In this document: positions 33,958 to 45,250 of the stretch, piece after piece
Numbering within the stretch: the first letter of the stretch is position 1
Layout of the letters: each line of letters starts with the position of its first letter
Assembly: GCA_021401465.1 (NCBI GenBank)
Contig: JADDMT010000027.1
Location: 186,001 to 250,000, forward strand
Origin: Teratosphaeria epicoccoides
Taxonomy: Eukaryota; Ascomycota; Dothideomycetes; Mycosphaerellales; Teratosphaeriaceae
Length of the DNA stretch: 64,000 nucleotides
Reading direction: 5' to 3'
The notes under the pieces: generated by a model
What the model was told of the DNA's origin: nothing
The model's database searches: none
The model's input: only the letters and a program-made list of their open reading frames with translations
Translations under genes and position numbers: made by a program

Positions 33958-36019
33958 TCAATGTGATGGACTCTGACCGTCATCGTGTTTTTCTGCTTCT
34001 GCGCCACGCTCAGCCTCCCGCACTTCTGCCGCCGTCTTCACCGCAATTGTCGGGTTGAGCTCCCTGTCCATCTGCTCCATCAAGCCTTGGTCGGGCAGCA
34101 AGATACTCCGGTCAATAGCCAATGGCAAGATGCGGTGTCTTCCTCTTAGCATCACCGCGACTGGCACCAGCTTACTCAAGGTGTAAAACTGGCCGCAAAG
34201 ACTGTAGTCGTCATACGGTACGCCCAGACTGAGTCCGCAGTTGCCATATGCAGACACAACCTCGAAGAGAATCGAGAAAATGTCAAAGCCTTGTGCACCA
34301 GTGTTGAGTTGTGCCTCCTCGATGATGGATATCAAGATCCACGCAAGGACAATCCACCAGAGGTCATAGGCAAGCTGGTTCCTGACATGCATGCCCCGAG
34401 TACTCCTTCTTTGGACCGCACAACGCTTTTTCCGTTGCCTTTCTTCTGCTTTCGCACAGACTGTTCCGTACTGCTCAGCGTCAAGGCCAAGACTTCGGTC
34501 TTCGTAAATGTTCGTAGTGCGGAGCGAGACCAAGATTGGAAACACCGAGAAGTACATCACTACGCAGTAAATGATCTGCATACCTGGAGCGATACTGCTG
34601 ATGGTGACGATGTAGTAACCCACCGATCGAGTCCCTAGAGATTGATAGAGACCGTCCATAGTACGCGTGCCAGCTGGCAAGGCGGCAATGGCAGTCTGAT
34701 GGATGTTGAGAATCTCGAAAAGGAGCCACTCTCCGAGGATCAGACCAAGTTGGGTAATGGCCAAGATCCAGGTCGTCTTCTTGTCGAACAGCCAAAGATA
34801 GCACCGGCGAGGGTGATGCAGCAGGAAAGTCAAGGAATGATGCAGACTGCTCGACCTTGGCACCAGCTTCCATAGTATGAAAATATGCATTCGCAAGAAG
34901 ATAGGATAGAAGGTATTCCCGGCGATGATAGCAGCGCCAGTCACGATCAAGATGAGCCAAATTGTCTGGAATGGAATCATAGAAGCGTTGAGCAGGGTGT
35001 ACCCGCAATTCGTGTAGGCCGAGACGGCATTAAAAGCGCCTCACCAACCAGGACTGAGATTGCCAAGCTGCGATGTAGCAATCAAAGCTGCAACTGGGCT
35101 GTATTGTGAGGCGTAGGTGGCGAGTATGAGCATAGAGACCAAGATCCAGAAGGCGGTATGCAGAGGCAGAAGCCAGCAGAGTACTTTCAGAGCGCGGTAC
35201 TCCACACCTCCTAGTTCATCGCACTCCTCAGCTGAGAGTTGGCGGAACCTTCCGCGCTTATCTAGCGATGGGCTGAAGGATAGGTAATGGTGTTGCTCTG
35301 GTGCCAAGCCCTGCCTGTCAAGCCAGCCCCATAGCTGAGGGAAGGAGCGTTGCCACAAGTGTGTCTTCCACAGCGCCGATGGAGCGCCAAGACCACGATG
35401 GCGAGTGCGTCGCGATAGATCGTCTAAGTCAGAACGAGTCTCCAGCGGAGCTCCTTTGTCCCTGCCACGCGCCCGTTTCCTGATGGTATCAATTGGAGAT
35501 TCATGCTGTGGTGCATGTCGAGCCCGCTCCTCATCGATCTCCTGGACAAGCTTGCGGGCGCCAGGATGCTTATCTAGCGCCGAGCAGATAGTGCGTCGGA
35601 AGTACCATAATCGGACGAAGACTACACTAAGGCTGACATTGCTCAAATCTCCTAGTAGCATCAGACACGGCAGAACGCTTTGTTGGTAGCCCGTAAAAAC
35701 GTTGTAGTTGACTGTATTCAAGCCCGTTGTTGTCATGGCCGAGGCGGCTGTGAAAAGCGCATCGATATATCGTAATTGGTAGCCATCCGAGGTGTTGGCG
35801 CCCCACAATACCAGCGAGGTGATTAGAATGGTGCCGGTGAAGTAGACAAGATGTGAGCCTGCCCAGGGTATAATCAGAAGCTAGTAGGTCTCTCCAGTAG
35901 CATTGTCCACTGTACGCGAAAGACTTACGGTAGAAGTTCAATCTTGCCTTCTCGTTAATGAAGCCGCCAAGTTGTCCGGGCCATCCACGCCAACCTCTAG
36001 ACGTATTGTGGGTATCCAT
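33958..36019 (-). CDS. TrkH-type potassium transporter with an in-frame TGA (possible pseudogene)
   Basis: Exons 36019-35929 and 35858-33958, with a GTAAGT...CAG intron joining LNFYR to SHLVYFTG. The four pore-loop signatures of a Trk/TrkH protein are present in order: SAMTTTGLNTVN, SAYTNCGYTLLN, QSLGTRSVGYY and SAYGNCGLSLG, with hydrophobic helices between them. The family moves K+ (and Na+) across the plasma membrane. A TGA at 35,041-35,043 interrupts the frame just before the second pore loop, in a place where a Trp or similar residue is expected (PGW-stop-GAFNAVSAYTN). No splice can remove it without losing the pore loop. The frame otherwise has no damage. Either a recent nonsense mutation, a sequencing error, or stop readthrough. 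Confidence 0.85.
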
Positions 36020-36489
36020 GGTGGCGATGGTCAAGGATGCGTCCGCTCCAGGTGAGAGAGCTCTGATACACGTAGACTCGAAAAGGTCTACAGAGGGAGA
36101 GCCAAGAGCCGGCTCAGGCCGACGATATCGCACTCCTTTCACATAATGGGCACTTGCAGGCTATTTGTGCTCGTGGATGCACTAGACAGGTCTTTCCAAC
36201 TGCCAGCACATTGTATTCCTTGACCACTGGCATCTCAAGCATTCCCGTTGAGGATTGATCACGAAAGGGCACGGAATTTCCTGGCAAATCAGATGCAGTT
36301 GTGTTGCCCACCCATCATGGCCGATGTGCATGTGGATTTTGAGCGATTTGATGGAAGGCTGCACGTCATCAACTATGTATGCACTGAAGCATCCTGGCAT
36401 ATATATGTATTTGCACGTGATACTCTACGCGGCATAAACTTCCTCCGAGCTCCGATATCCCACCGAATTTCCTTGATCATATTCCCGTC
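36020..36489. other. Divergent promoter region, TrkH / P5CR
   Basis: No gene recognised. Confidence 0.5.
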
Positions 36490-37623
36490 ATGTTCTCCAG
36501 ATTGCTCCACCACCTGCAGTTTCACAGGATCAGCATTTGGCTTTCAGGACGGATGGCCGCCTCTGAACGAGACCTCACCCCTTCATGGATCCTCCAAGAT
36601 ACACTGAACGTCCACCGGAGCGCATTGGACTCGTATCTTTCCAGCAAAGGCGTCACCAGCCCGCCTATCACTGGAGCTCGCCAAGATGAGGGTCTGACCA
36701 TGGCAGTCTTGGGCTGCGGCACCATGGGCACTGCCGTATTGGGCGGCATTCTAGACTCACTCGGCAGCAAGGCTGAGAAGACAGGAGCGCAGAATGTTGC
36801 TGCGCCTGAACGCTTACCAAGCAGATTCGTCGCGATAGTCCGAACTGCTTCAAGCGCCGACAGACTTCGCAAGGCCTTGAGGCAGTATGCTTTGTCAAGC
36901 AAAGTCAGCATTTGTCAAGGCGACGCAGACCAGTCGGTAGCTGCAGTCAAAGAAGCGGATGTTGTCTTACTCGGTTGCAAGCCACAGGGTGTCAAGCCAA
37001 TTTTGACAGCTGAAGCTATGAGAGATGCTCTGAACGGCAAGCTTGTGGTATCAATGTGCGCTGGAGTATCACACGATGATCTGGAGATCTGTCTTTCTGA
37101 TGACTCATGTGATAACGGCGGTGAAGATGCATCTTATGCTGGCCGGAGCTCTGCATCTGTTGTACGCGCCATGCCAAATACTGCAGCTGCGATCAGGGAG
37201 TCCATGACTGTGATCGCCACCCCGCCGCGCCCGATCTCACCCTCTCATCAGCTTCTCGTTGAATGGATCTTCAGCCGTTTGGGCCGGGTTGTGCACCTTC
37301 CGGAAGCTCACATGGATGCTTGTACGGCACTTTGCGGATCTGGCCCTGCTTTTGCGGCTGTGTTTCTTGAATCACTCGCCACCGGAGCCATTGCTATGGG
37401 TGTGTCGAGGCAGCAAGCATACATGATGGCTGCGCAGACAATGAGAGGCACCACTGGGCTTCTGCTGGAGGGACAGGAGGCTCACCCGGCAGTGCTCAGA
37501 GACAAAATCACTTCCCCAGGCGGTTATACGGCTGTTGGTCTGGCCGTGTTAGAGGAAGGTGGCATGAGAGGTGTTGTCAGCAAAGCTGTTAAGGAAGCTG
37601 CCAAAGCCGCGAAAGGAGAATAA
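36490..37623 (+). CDS. PRO3: Pyrroline-5-carboxylate reductase
   Basis: Single exon, 377 residues. The NAD(P)-binding motif is MAVLGCGTMGTAVLGGIL (about residues 71-88). Downstream motifs are VVLLGCKPQ, VVSMCAGVS, VVRAMPNTAA, and the C-terminal signature TALCGSGPAFAAVFLESL plus LRDKITSPGGYT, all diagnostic of P5C reductase. It catalyses the last step of proline synthesis, reducing pyrroline-5-carboxylate. The N-terminal 70 residues (MFSRLLHHLQFHRISIWLSG...) are extra; an alternative ATG at 36,553 (MAASERD) would remove part of them. The spacer between the nucleotide-binding core and the dimer domain is Ser/Asp-rich and longer than in bacteria, as in other fungi. Confidence 0.95.
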   Translation: MFSRLLHHLQFHRISIWLSGRMAASERDLTPSWILQDTLNVHRSALDSYLSSKGVTSPPITGARQDEGLTMAVLGCGTMGTAVLGGILDSLGSKAEKTGAQNVAAPERLPSRFVAIVRTASSADRLRKALRQYALSSKVSICQGDADQSVAAVKEADVVLLGCKPQGVKPILTAEAMRDALNGKLVVSMCAGVSHDDLEICLSDDSCDNGGEDASYAGRSSASVVRAMPNTAAAIRESMTVIATPPRPISPSHQLLVEWIFSRLGRVVHLPEAHMDACTALCGSGPAFAAVFLESLATGAIAMGVSRQQAYMMAAQTMRGTTGLLLEGQEAHPAVLRDKITSPGGYTAVGLAVLEEGGMRGVVSKAVKEAAKAAKGE

Positions 37624-38445
37624 CCTCAACCGGAGACGCGAAGATCACCACCGCGTAGACTCGGGTTGCACCCGTTTGAGGTCCGTGTCGTGAGCAATCT
37701 CGCTGTGACAATAACGTTATGCTGGTATTGCACACGACACCAGGTCTTTCAGGTAAGTGATGCGCGTGAATCTGAGACGGCTTCTGTACCTTCCACTCTG
37801 CTTGCCACGCTGCTTGAGCTGGACCGGTCCACCCTACCTTTTATCACCCATCGCAATTCTTCAGGCCATTCCAGCAGCCTCACGAACAAGCACGGATGTC
37901 AAATTGCAACCAAGCCGCAACTCCTCTGGTTGTCTCCACAGGAACAATTTCAGAGTCGAGAGCAACTATGGCTGAGCCGTTGTGCCGAAGATGTGCTTAT
38001 ATTTACTCACGCATAGATGTGCGGAAGCACAGTCTGACTTGCTTCCTGAGCTCTGGATGACAGGTCCTGGATCGTGCAAACACACAAGGCAGTAGCCGTC
38101 GCTACTCAATACAATGTAATCTGCATCCTGGCATACAAGAGCACAATGAAAAACATCACCCCATGAAGGATTTAGCAATAACAGGGAAAATGGTAATTGC
38201 CTTTAAACGGCCTTGATAGATGCCATATCGCCGCAGGTTGGAAGGCTCGTGGATCGGAGCCTTCTCTGGTCCTCCTGGACATTGCTCATATTTTGGTGTC
38301 CCCACGATGTATTCAACCCTACTTCCGCTGCGGTAACTGGCTAGCCCTTTGATTCAATGCGGCGAGAAGATTCCAATTTCGACGCAAAGAAAGTAACGAC
38401 CTCATGGTCCAAGGGGCAATCTGCCCCTTAAGAGCTCAACTTTGC
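37624..38445. other. Intergenic, convergent P5CR and MFS 3' flanks
   Basis: No gene, RNA or repeat recognised. Confidence 0.5.
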
Positions 38446-40217
38446 TCATGGGGTGGAGAGCAAGACGCTCGCATTCTGTTTGAACCTCTGGGCCCTTTTA
38501 TTGTGCAAGACATAAATCGACCATTGCAGCACAGCCGATGCCAGACCCACGGACACCATGACTATCATGATCAGCAAGCCGTTGGGATAGGCTGGTGCGT
38601 CGTCTCCTTGGAAATATTGGGTGCCCACCATTAGACCGCAGATGGCAGACATGACCCACATGCTCGAGGACTGTCAGCGGAGTACAGAATTGGCAAATGT
38701 GGCTCACCTACGCCATCGAGATATTTCTCTCCCTGGGATCCTCGCAGTTGAGCTGGACCCAAGAAGCATGGACGGGATGGTATGCTGTGGCAACAGCGTT
38801 CACGGACGTCCACAGCCCAAAGCGCGACCATTTGCCAACATGCGGCTCGACTTGGCGTACTACTATAAGCACGATCAAGTAGGATGCCTGTGCTGCGATC
38901 ACAGTGAGACCACGGCGATTGAAGCGATCGCTTATGTAGCCGAAAAGAAAGACGATTGGCAGTGCCAAGAAGCCGCCGACTGCCGTGAGAGCATTTGCTT
39001 TGACGCGAGAGAAGCCCAGCGATCTATCGGAGAGTAAGCAATGGCAATATGGATAGGTTTTGACGCTGTTCGCTCTACTCACTTGATGATGGACGGCGTG
39101 TAAACCACGAGAGGTGACCACGTGGAGAAGACGGTGAAGGTTGAGATAAAATGCGGCCACCGCTTGTATGTCAAGATTGTGCTCCAAACGGCACGCAGAC
39201 CAATATTTTGGCCAAAAACTGGATTTGATTCGTCGTGTTGCAGTCGAACCCGCAGAGACTCGGTTTCCTCGCTGCTGAACTTAACGTGACCAGGTCCGAT
39301 GAGGGGTTTTGGTGCAGAAGGGCTCTCTGGTAGAGTGAGGGTCATGATCATGGACATAACGATCGTCGCAAGACCTTCAACTAAAGACCAGAGCAGGAAT
39401 CAGCCTCGCGCTACGCACACAGGACTCCGAAGCGTTACACACTCATGAACAGCCATTGCCAGCCTTTGAGCCCTCTGACCCCATGTAATTCCAAGATCCC
39501 GGACGCGAGTAACGGGCTCATCGCGTTGCTTGCAAACATGCCGAAGCAGAACACGCTGATCCTTTTGGCGCGTTCACGACGCGTATACCAGTTGCTGAGC
39601 GTGTATAAAGCACAGGGAATATAACCAGTCTCCGCAAGCCCCAGGAACAGTCGCGATACCAGAAATCCCGGCCGGTTTGTGACGAAGATCTGCAGCGTCG
39701 CTATCAGTCCAAACGCGAATACCTGAGCCGGCATCCACCTGCTGGGGCCTATTCGCTGGAGGAGCATGTTCGCCGGGATCTCGAGAATCACCATGCCCAT
39801 GAACATGAGTTGATTGCCAAGATTGATCGTGCTCTGTTTGACACCTATGTCCTTGGCAAACCCACCCTATGCGATGGTAGTGAGGACATGTTTGAGTAGC
39901 ACGTAAAGCCGCCAGTGTGCTCTTACCGTGAGAGCGGACGAGAGGTTTGCTCGATCTAATTGGAACACTACAAGGCCCAGTGTAAGAATGAGGAGCACAG
40001 AAAAATCACTCCTGTCGAGCCGTCTGTTAGATTATGCTCAACAGACTTGACGGGCAACTTGCTTCCTGACTGTAGCCTTCCTGATCGCATCGTCGTCGCT
40101 GTTGTCCTCTTTTGAGCGTGAGGCCCTGATGCATATATCGTCCTCCAAATCGGCGAAGATGCCGGACTCAGGTTGCGGTTTGGCCCCGCTCTCGTTGTCC
40201 AAACGCGCGACAGCCAT
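38446..40217 (-). CDS. MFS transporter, Dal5/ACS (allantoate permease) family, six exons
   Basis: Exons 40217-40063, 40023-39927, 39866-39443, 39380-39083, 39023-38712 and 38662-38446; they sum to a 500-residue protein with every phase matching. Intron 1 is a GC-AG intron (donor GCAAGT), which is required to give VRKRLDRSDFSVLLILTLGL. Landmarks: FQLDRANLSSALT (TM1), GNQLMFMGMVILEIPANMLL, PGFLVSRLFLGLAETGYIPC, WYTRRERAKRI, FSRVKANALTAVGGFLALP and FGYISDRFNRRG. These fit the anion:cation symporter group that takes up small carboxylates, allantoate, vitamins and similar compounds at the plasma membrane. The substrate is not predictable. An upstream ATG at 40,328 is in frame and possible. Confidence 0.87.
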
Positions 40218-40535
40218 ATTTCCATGCGGGATTGCGATATCTCCGAGGCGGTCGCGACGCAGATATTGGAGAGTTGTGATGGTCAAATCGGGAATATCCG
40301 CGACGTGTCTTGCGTGATTGCATGGCATCCGATAACAGCCTCGATTCGCCCGAAATGCACAGCTTTTGACAACCTTATCGACGCTGTACCTCCGTACCGA
40401 TCACCTCATGGTCTAGTCCCGTCAGTCGTAGACATGGTATCAGTTTCTTGGAATTTCTGGAGCTTGTTGGAGACTGAGCCATGTCAGAAGAGCTGGACGT
40501 CTCCGTCCGATACCATTCTTGCGGAAGCCAAGTCA
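40218..40535. other. Divergent promoter region, MFS / FMO
   Basis: About 320 bp shared by two divergent genes, consistent with co-regulation of transporter and monooxygenase; this is inference. Confidence 0.45.
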
Positions 40536-42083
40536 ATGATGGAATCTGTCAAACGAGTCGCCGTGATTGGTGCCGGACCAGCCGGGCTGATCGCACTGGA
40601 CGCCTTAATGCGAGAGAAATGCTTCGATCTGGTCCGTGTCTTTGAGCGAAGAGATGGCCCAGGAGGCTGCTGGTGCGTGCGACGCATATGGGAATTCGTA
40701 TGGCCTAGCTGACAACATTGCAGGACGGCCGATGACAAGCCGCCGCCCACAATCCCTGACCTTTCGGAGCTTGCGGATAGGAGCGCTGACAGCGCATTAT
40801 CATTACCAGAGGGTCTTCCAGCAATGGTGCCAAGATCGGACAAGCACCGCCACTGCGAAGCGACAGTCTATCCATACCTCGAAACGAATGTAGCTGCGCA
40901 AGCTATGGAATATTCCGAGGAGCAGTTTCCATCCGACGTCAGTCAGCTGTCCGAAGAGCTTTACGGACGCCAGTCACCCTTTCGCCACTGGAAATCCGTA
41001 CTCAAGTATATCGAGAGCTTAGCTAATCGGCGGGGTTATGACAATCTCATATCGTACAAAACCTTCGTCGAGCGAGTGACCAAGGCTGGCTCTGTTTGGA
41101 CTGTACATCTCAGGAAACCTGGCGAAGTCTTCGATTACTGGTGGAAGGAAGAGTTCGATGCTGTTGTTGTAGCCAATGGCCATTATAACGTTCCATTTGT
41201 ACCTGCGATCGAAGGGTTGCAGGATTTGGAGAAGACTCGACCGGGAAGTGTGATCCACAGTAAGCAATACCGCGGCCGCGATTTGTACAAAGACAAACGA
41301 GTCATCGTGGTCGGAGCTGCAGTTTCAGCCGCAGATATCGCTTTCGATCTGACTAGCGTTGCCAAAAGCCCCGTCCATGCGGTGGTGATCAATCACTTGC
41401 CGAATCCGTACTTTGGTGACGAAGCCTTCAACCACCCCGACATCCGAAAACAACACTCTGTCGTCAAGGTAGTAGGGCGGACAGCGCACTTCAAGGATGG
41501 CACCTGCGTTGAAGATGTCGACCATTTCATCTTCGGGACCGGTTATACTTGGACATTGCCATTCTTGCCATCAGTGCCTGTTCGAAACAACCGAGTACCA
41601 GATCTTTACCAGCATGTAGTCTGGCAGAACGACCCCACTTTGCTGTTCGTCGGCGCTATCAACGCAGGCCTGACGTTCAAGATCTTCGAGTGGCAAGCCG
41701 TGTACGCCGCGCGTCTCCTCGCTGGACGCGGCATACTGCCACCTCTTGAGGAGAGAATTCGGTGGGAGAAGGAGAGGATCAAAATGCGCGGCGGTGAGTC
41801 TCGCATTCCAGTTTTTCTTCCTGCTGACACTCACCAGGAATGTCCAGATGGTCCCAAATTCGCCGTGGTATTTCCTGACTTCGAGGAGTATTTTGAGAGC
41901 GTGCGGAGACTTGCTGGTGACGGAGGCGGCGTTGGCAGGCAACTACCAAAGTTCCAGCGGGAATGGTTTAGAGCTTTCATGGAGGGCCACGAATTGCGAA
42001 AGCAGATGTGGAAGCGGCTGAATGCAGAGGCCAGGAAGCGGAGAGGACATCAGGGACGAGACCATGAGCAAGCGAGGCTGTGA
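40536..42083 (+). CDS. FMO-type flavin monooxygenase, three exons
   Basis: Exons 40536-40672, 40724-41793 and 41848-42083; 480 residues. The FAD motif GAGPAGLIALDAL is at about residue 11 and ERRDGPGGCW ends exon 1 at the splice. VYPYLETNVA, PFRHWKSVLKYIE and VVVANGHYNVPFVP follow; then the second dinucleotide motif, VIVVGAAVSAADIAFD, where Ala replaces the third Gly of GxGxxG, and FIFGTGYTW. The last intron (GTGAGT...CCAG, 54 nt) is inferred because removing it joins MRG to DGPKFAVVFPDFEEYFE, the family end; without it 18 extra residues are read in frame. The enzyme should oxygenate a nucleophilic N or S, or act as a Baeyer-Villiger-like oxygenase; the substrate is unknown. Confidence 0.85.
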
Positions 42084-43189
42084 TGTGACGGCAGTGCATT
42101 GCACTACGTTCTTGGTAAGACAGTGTCATTGCACAAGGACGTCCCGGAGAATGGCAATGGTGATTGGTTGTAGTGTGGTCCGACCAAGCGCAAGAATCAG
42201 CAGAGAGCGGTTCCGCAAAATGATGTCAAAGCATCGATACCGATCTACTCATTAGCGCGTGGCTACGGTCTGTGAAACACCTCAGCTTGTCATAGGCTCC
42301 ACTCTTCGTTGATTAGTAACATCGCAGTGGCAATGCAGGACTCTTGTTTCACGGACGGGACGCTCTATAAGGATAATTACACATGTCGTTAACATCTGGC
42401 TCAACAATGGATTTTTAATTGACAGAGTCTATATCGTAGGCAACACATAAGTACATAGCTTAATGCATAACGAGGTAGAAGTAGATATGCATTATGTCAT
42501 TACAGATATATATATACCTCCAAGTAATAGATAGCAGCCGGGTTTGTAGCTGTATAAGCTACATCTAAAAAGCTCTAGTAGCAACTAAATACTATTCTTA
42601 GAATAAACCCTACTAGTATAGGGTAGTAAGGCTATAACCTTCTAAGAATGTCTACTTTAGATACAGCGCTCTTACTATTTACATTACAAATGTCATGCTC
42701 ATTGAGAATGATTAATGCTACCTGTAGTATTCTTCCTTTCTACTAGCGTGCTTCTAAGGATAAGAGCTTCCTAGAAGAAGACAAGCCTGATAGATAGTGA
42801 AAGACTTGAACAATTAAGCATGAGGTCTGTCTTATGGAAGCTTATAAACACATAGAAGTCTACTAGCTAGCTATAGCATAAACGCTAGCTCTATACAGAT
42901 CCTAGAGACTATAAGCAACCTTATGGTAGAACTAAGAATAGTAACAAAGTAGCAAGCACTATTTCATTAGCTAGACTTTAAGAATATGATATACTAATCT
43001 ACTAGAGGTAAACATTATACACCTACTACTATGCTTAAGACAGAGATAAAAGACTAAATTCAAGCTATTACTAGACTACAACACATGAATTCAAAGCTAT
43101 TACTAGACTACAACACAGGAATAGCTTCTCTATTAGACTTCTTTACAGTCTCCTAAAAGCACCCTTGAACTAATAGGTAAGGTGTTAAT
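42084..43189. other. AT-rich island with degraded repeat-like sequence
   Basis: From about 42,400 the base composition turns sharply AT-rich with many CTAG/TAGC words and no usable ORF. The texture resembles the copia element 2 kb further on, so this is probably old transposon sequence decayed by mutation. Confidence 0.5.
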
Positions 43190-43540
43190 TACAAAGCTAA
43201 CGCTTGGCGCTAAGACGCGCTATACCCAATCATGAAACAAGCACCCTGCTAATTGTGTAAGCTGCATACTTCTAAAAGGTGCTAGACACCATATCGATCA
43301 TTAATCAATCAACGCGTTCATCTAGATTCAATTTACTTACAAATTGATTTCAAATTAATCGAAGACTCTGAAAGGTCGATAAGCAAGATAAATAGGGGGC
43401 TCCTCTTCCTAGATAGCTATGAACACTCAAGCAATACAAAAGCAACACATCAAATCAGCAACCTGCTCCTTTATTAATCTTCAATACTCTCAACAATCTC
43501 AATCAATCAAAATTCCGCCATATCCTGAAGTCCTCAAAGA
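43190..43540 (+). repeat. Diverged LTR relic related to the copia element
   Basis: A block with the same order of short motifs as the LTRs at 44,803 and 49,655: a tract with CACTTCTA/TACTTCTA and CTAGA, ATTGATTT..AAT, GAAGACTCT, GATAAATAGG, a TAGC..TATCAATGAA/TAGCTATGAACAC start-like region, and a CAATCTCAATCAATC end. Similarity is clear by eye but strongly diverged, so this is a related family or an old copy. Boundaries are approximate. Confidence 0.55.
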
Positions 43541-44142
43541 TATCTCCATTAGTATCATCACTGTTGAATTAACTTAGGGGAGGTTTGCAGAATTTTGATC
43601 AAGAATTGATCAGATATTGACTGTCAATTGATTGAGGAAATATTGGTGGATGACTTACTATGTATTTAGCACAGCAGTATATATTTGTGCCCTTCATGGT
43701 CCAGTAGAAATTACTTAATCTTGAATTGTCCTTTGTCTTTTTGTTATAGTGAAACTTCGATTGATCTCTTCAAATTTATAGTCATTCTGTTAAGCAGTCT
43801 CCTCAAGTCCAGCTCTGTCCAATAATCACTTAATGATATCTGCTAAATCACTTGTATGTCTACTAGGCTTTACAAAACTTACCCGACGCTAAATCTAGAG
43901 TGACTTCAGACCGACTCCAAGATCATGCATTTGCAAACTGTCTAGCAAGACTGCTCTGCTCTGGCAAGCGTAGAGAGGGCAGATCATACACATAGACAGG
44001 ACTAGACTTTCTAAGATCCAGGGCAGCAATGCAAATGCTCTTCTCTGAAGTCTTGCGGCAGCGGAGAGTCCCGTCCCGCAAGCTGACCTCATGAAGCTCC
44101 TACTGCTCAGAACTTTCACAATGTCACATCCACACACACGTC
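43541..44142. other. AT-rich spacer, then promoter of the GON7-like gene
   Basis: AT-rich to about 43,880, then a sharp return to normal composition. No gene recognised. Confidence 0.45.
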
Positions 44143-44430
44143 ATGGCCGCGGATCAATTGACCGCCGACTACTGCTTGCCCATAGGGAAAAAGACCTTCG
44201 CAATCGACCTTCCCGACCCGCAAAACCAAGACATCAAGGCGAAAATGAGCTATTTCTCCGCGCTGAGGGCAAGCGCTTCACAGATGCAGGCCGACATCAA
44301 CGCATATCTCACGAAGAAGATGGACGATGAGAATACCGGAGGTATCTCGATCTTAGGCGGGACGAGCGAAAACCAGGGTCAGAAGCTGGAGGACATGTAT
44401 GGGGAGGAGGACGCGGAGCAGGATGGCTGA
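44143..44430 (+). CDS. GON7: EKC/KEOPS complex subunit Gon7-like
   Basis: Single exon, 95 residues. It opens MAADQLTADYCLPIGKKTFA, has a short helical part SYFSALRASASQMQADINAYLTKKM (described here only by its ends, SYFSAL and TKKMDDE), and an acidic tail. This matches the pattern of fungal Gon7: a beta-hairpin stretch with LDLP-like FAIDLPDP, then LSALR..V..LQ..IN.FLT.KM. Gon7 is a small partly disordered subunit of KEOPS, which makes the t6A tRNA modification. With so short a protein the match is suggestive rather than certain. Confidence 0.6.
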   Translation: MAADQLTADYCLPIGKKTFAIDLPDPQNQDIKAKMSYFSALRASASQMQADINAYLTKKMDDENTGGISILGGTSENQGQKLEDMYGEEDAEQDG

Positions 44431-44802
44431 GGTGCTTTGCTCGCCCAGAATGCGCGGCAGAATGCAAGCATTCCAATAGTGTCCTCAGATCTTGGATGTG
44501 ACCGAGTCTGGACGAGACATGGCTGTTTGTAGAATCTTGACGGCTGTTCGCCTGGCATGCAGCTGTGAGCAGACAAGGGTGATTCGGCCATGAAAAGCAT
44601 CTCGCAGCCTTGGAGCGCAGCCCTGCTCTAGCTTGCTCTGTCATTGGACGCATACCGGAAAGCCCGGGCTTCCTTGTACTCAGATGGCTGAGAATGCTGA
44701 GCAGCTGAGGGAGCTTGGAGGATGTGGAGAGAAATTTATATTCCAGCAGTAGCTTTGAGCAGGTGCAATCGCATATCCATGCATCGACTGGCAATGGCAA
44801 GT
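44431..44802. other. 3' flank of the GON7-like gene up to the retrotransposon
   Basis: No gene seen. Ends in the target-site copy CAAGT at 44,798-44,802. Confidence 0.6.
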
Positions 44803-45238
44803 TGTCAAGACAGGGATATGCTAGTATTAGGTTACATCGGGTTTCACTAAAGCCGATGCTAAGCCGACGCTAGTTCCCGATTAGGCTTAGTGTGTCCTGA
44901 TCAAGTTAAGCGTCGATTAGCACAGCCCCCGCTAAGGGCACTATACCTAATCGGGAATGAAGTTCCCTAGTTGACGAGTAATCTACACACTTCTAGAAGA
45001 TACTATTGATTCGTAATTGTGGGTCTAGAATCAGTTGATTTCTAATCAATAGAAGACTCTAGAATGTGCATTCAGAGGATAAATAGGACAGCTTCTACCC
45101 TTGGGTAGCAAGTATCAATGAAGCAATTCAAAGCATCAACTCAGCAGCCTACTACATCAATCTCAATCAATATTCCATCAACTGTTCAATCAATAACATC
45201 AAATCTACCGACACTTCCGCTCAACTCCCAACTCAACA
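44803..45238 (+). repeat. 5' LTR of the copia element
   Basis: 436 bp, TG...CA ends. Contains a GATAAATAGG TATA-like box at about 45,080 for transcription start. Matches the copy at 49,655-50,090 without a visible difference. Confidence 0.97.
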
Positions 45239-45250
45239 GGTTATGAGCCC
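45239..45250 (+). other. Primer binding site, half-tRNA type (initiator Met tRNA anticodon loop)
   Basis: GGTTATGAGCCC directly after the LTR is the reverse complement of GGGCTCATAACC, the anticodon stem-loop of eukaryotic initiator tRNA-Met. Drosophila copia and yeast Ty5 prime from this internal site using a tRNA fragment rather than the tRNA 3' end. Confidence 0.8.
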
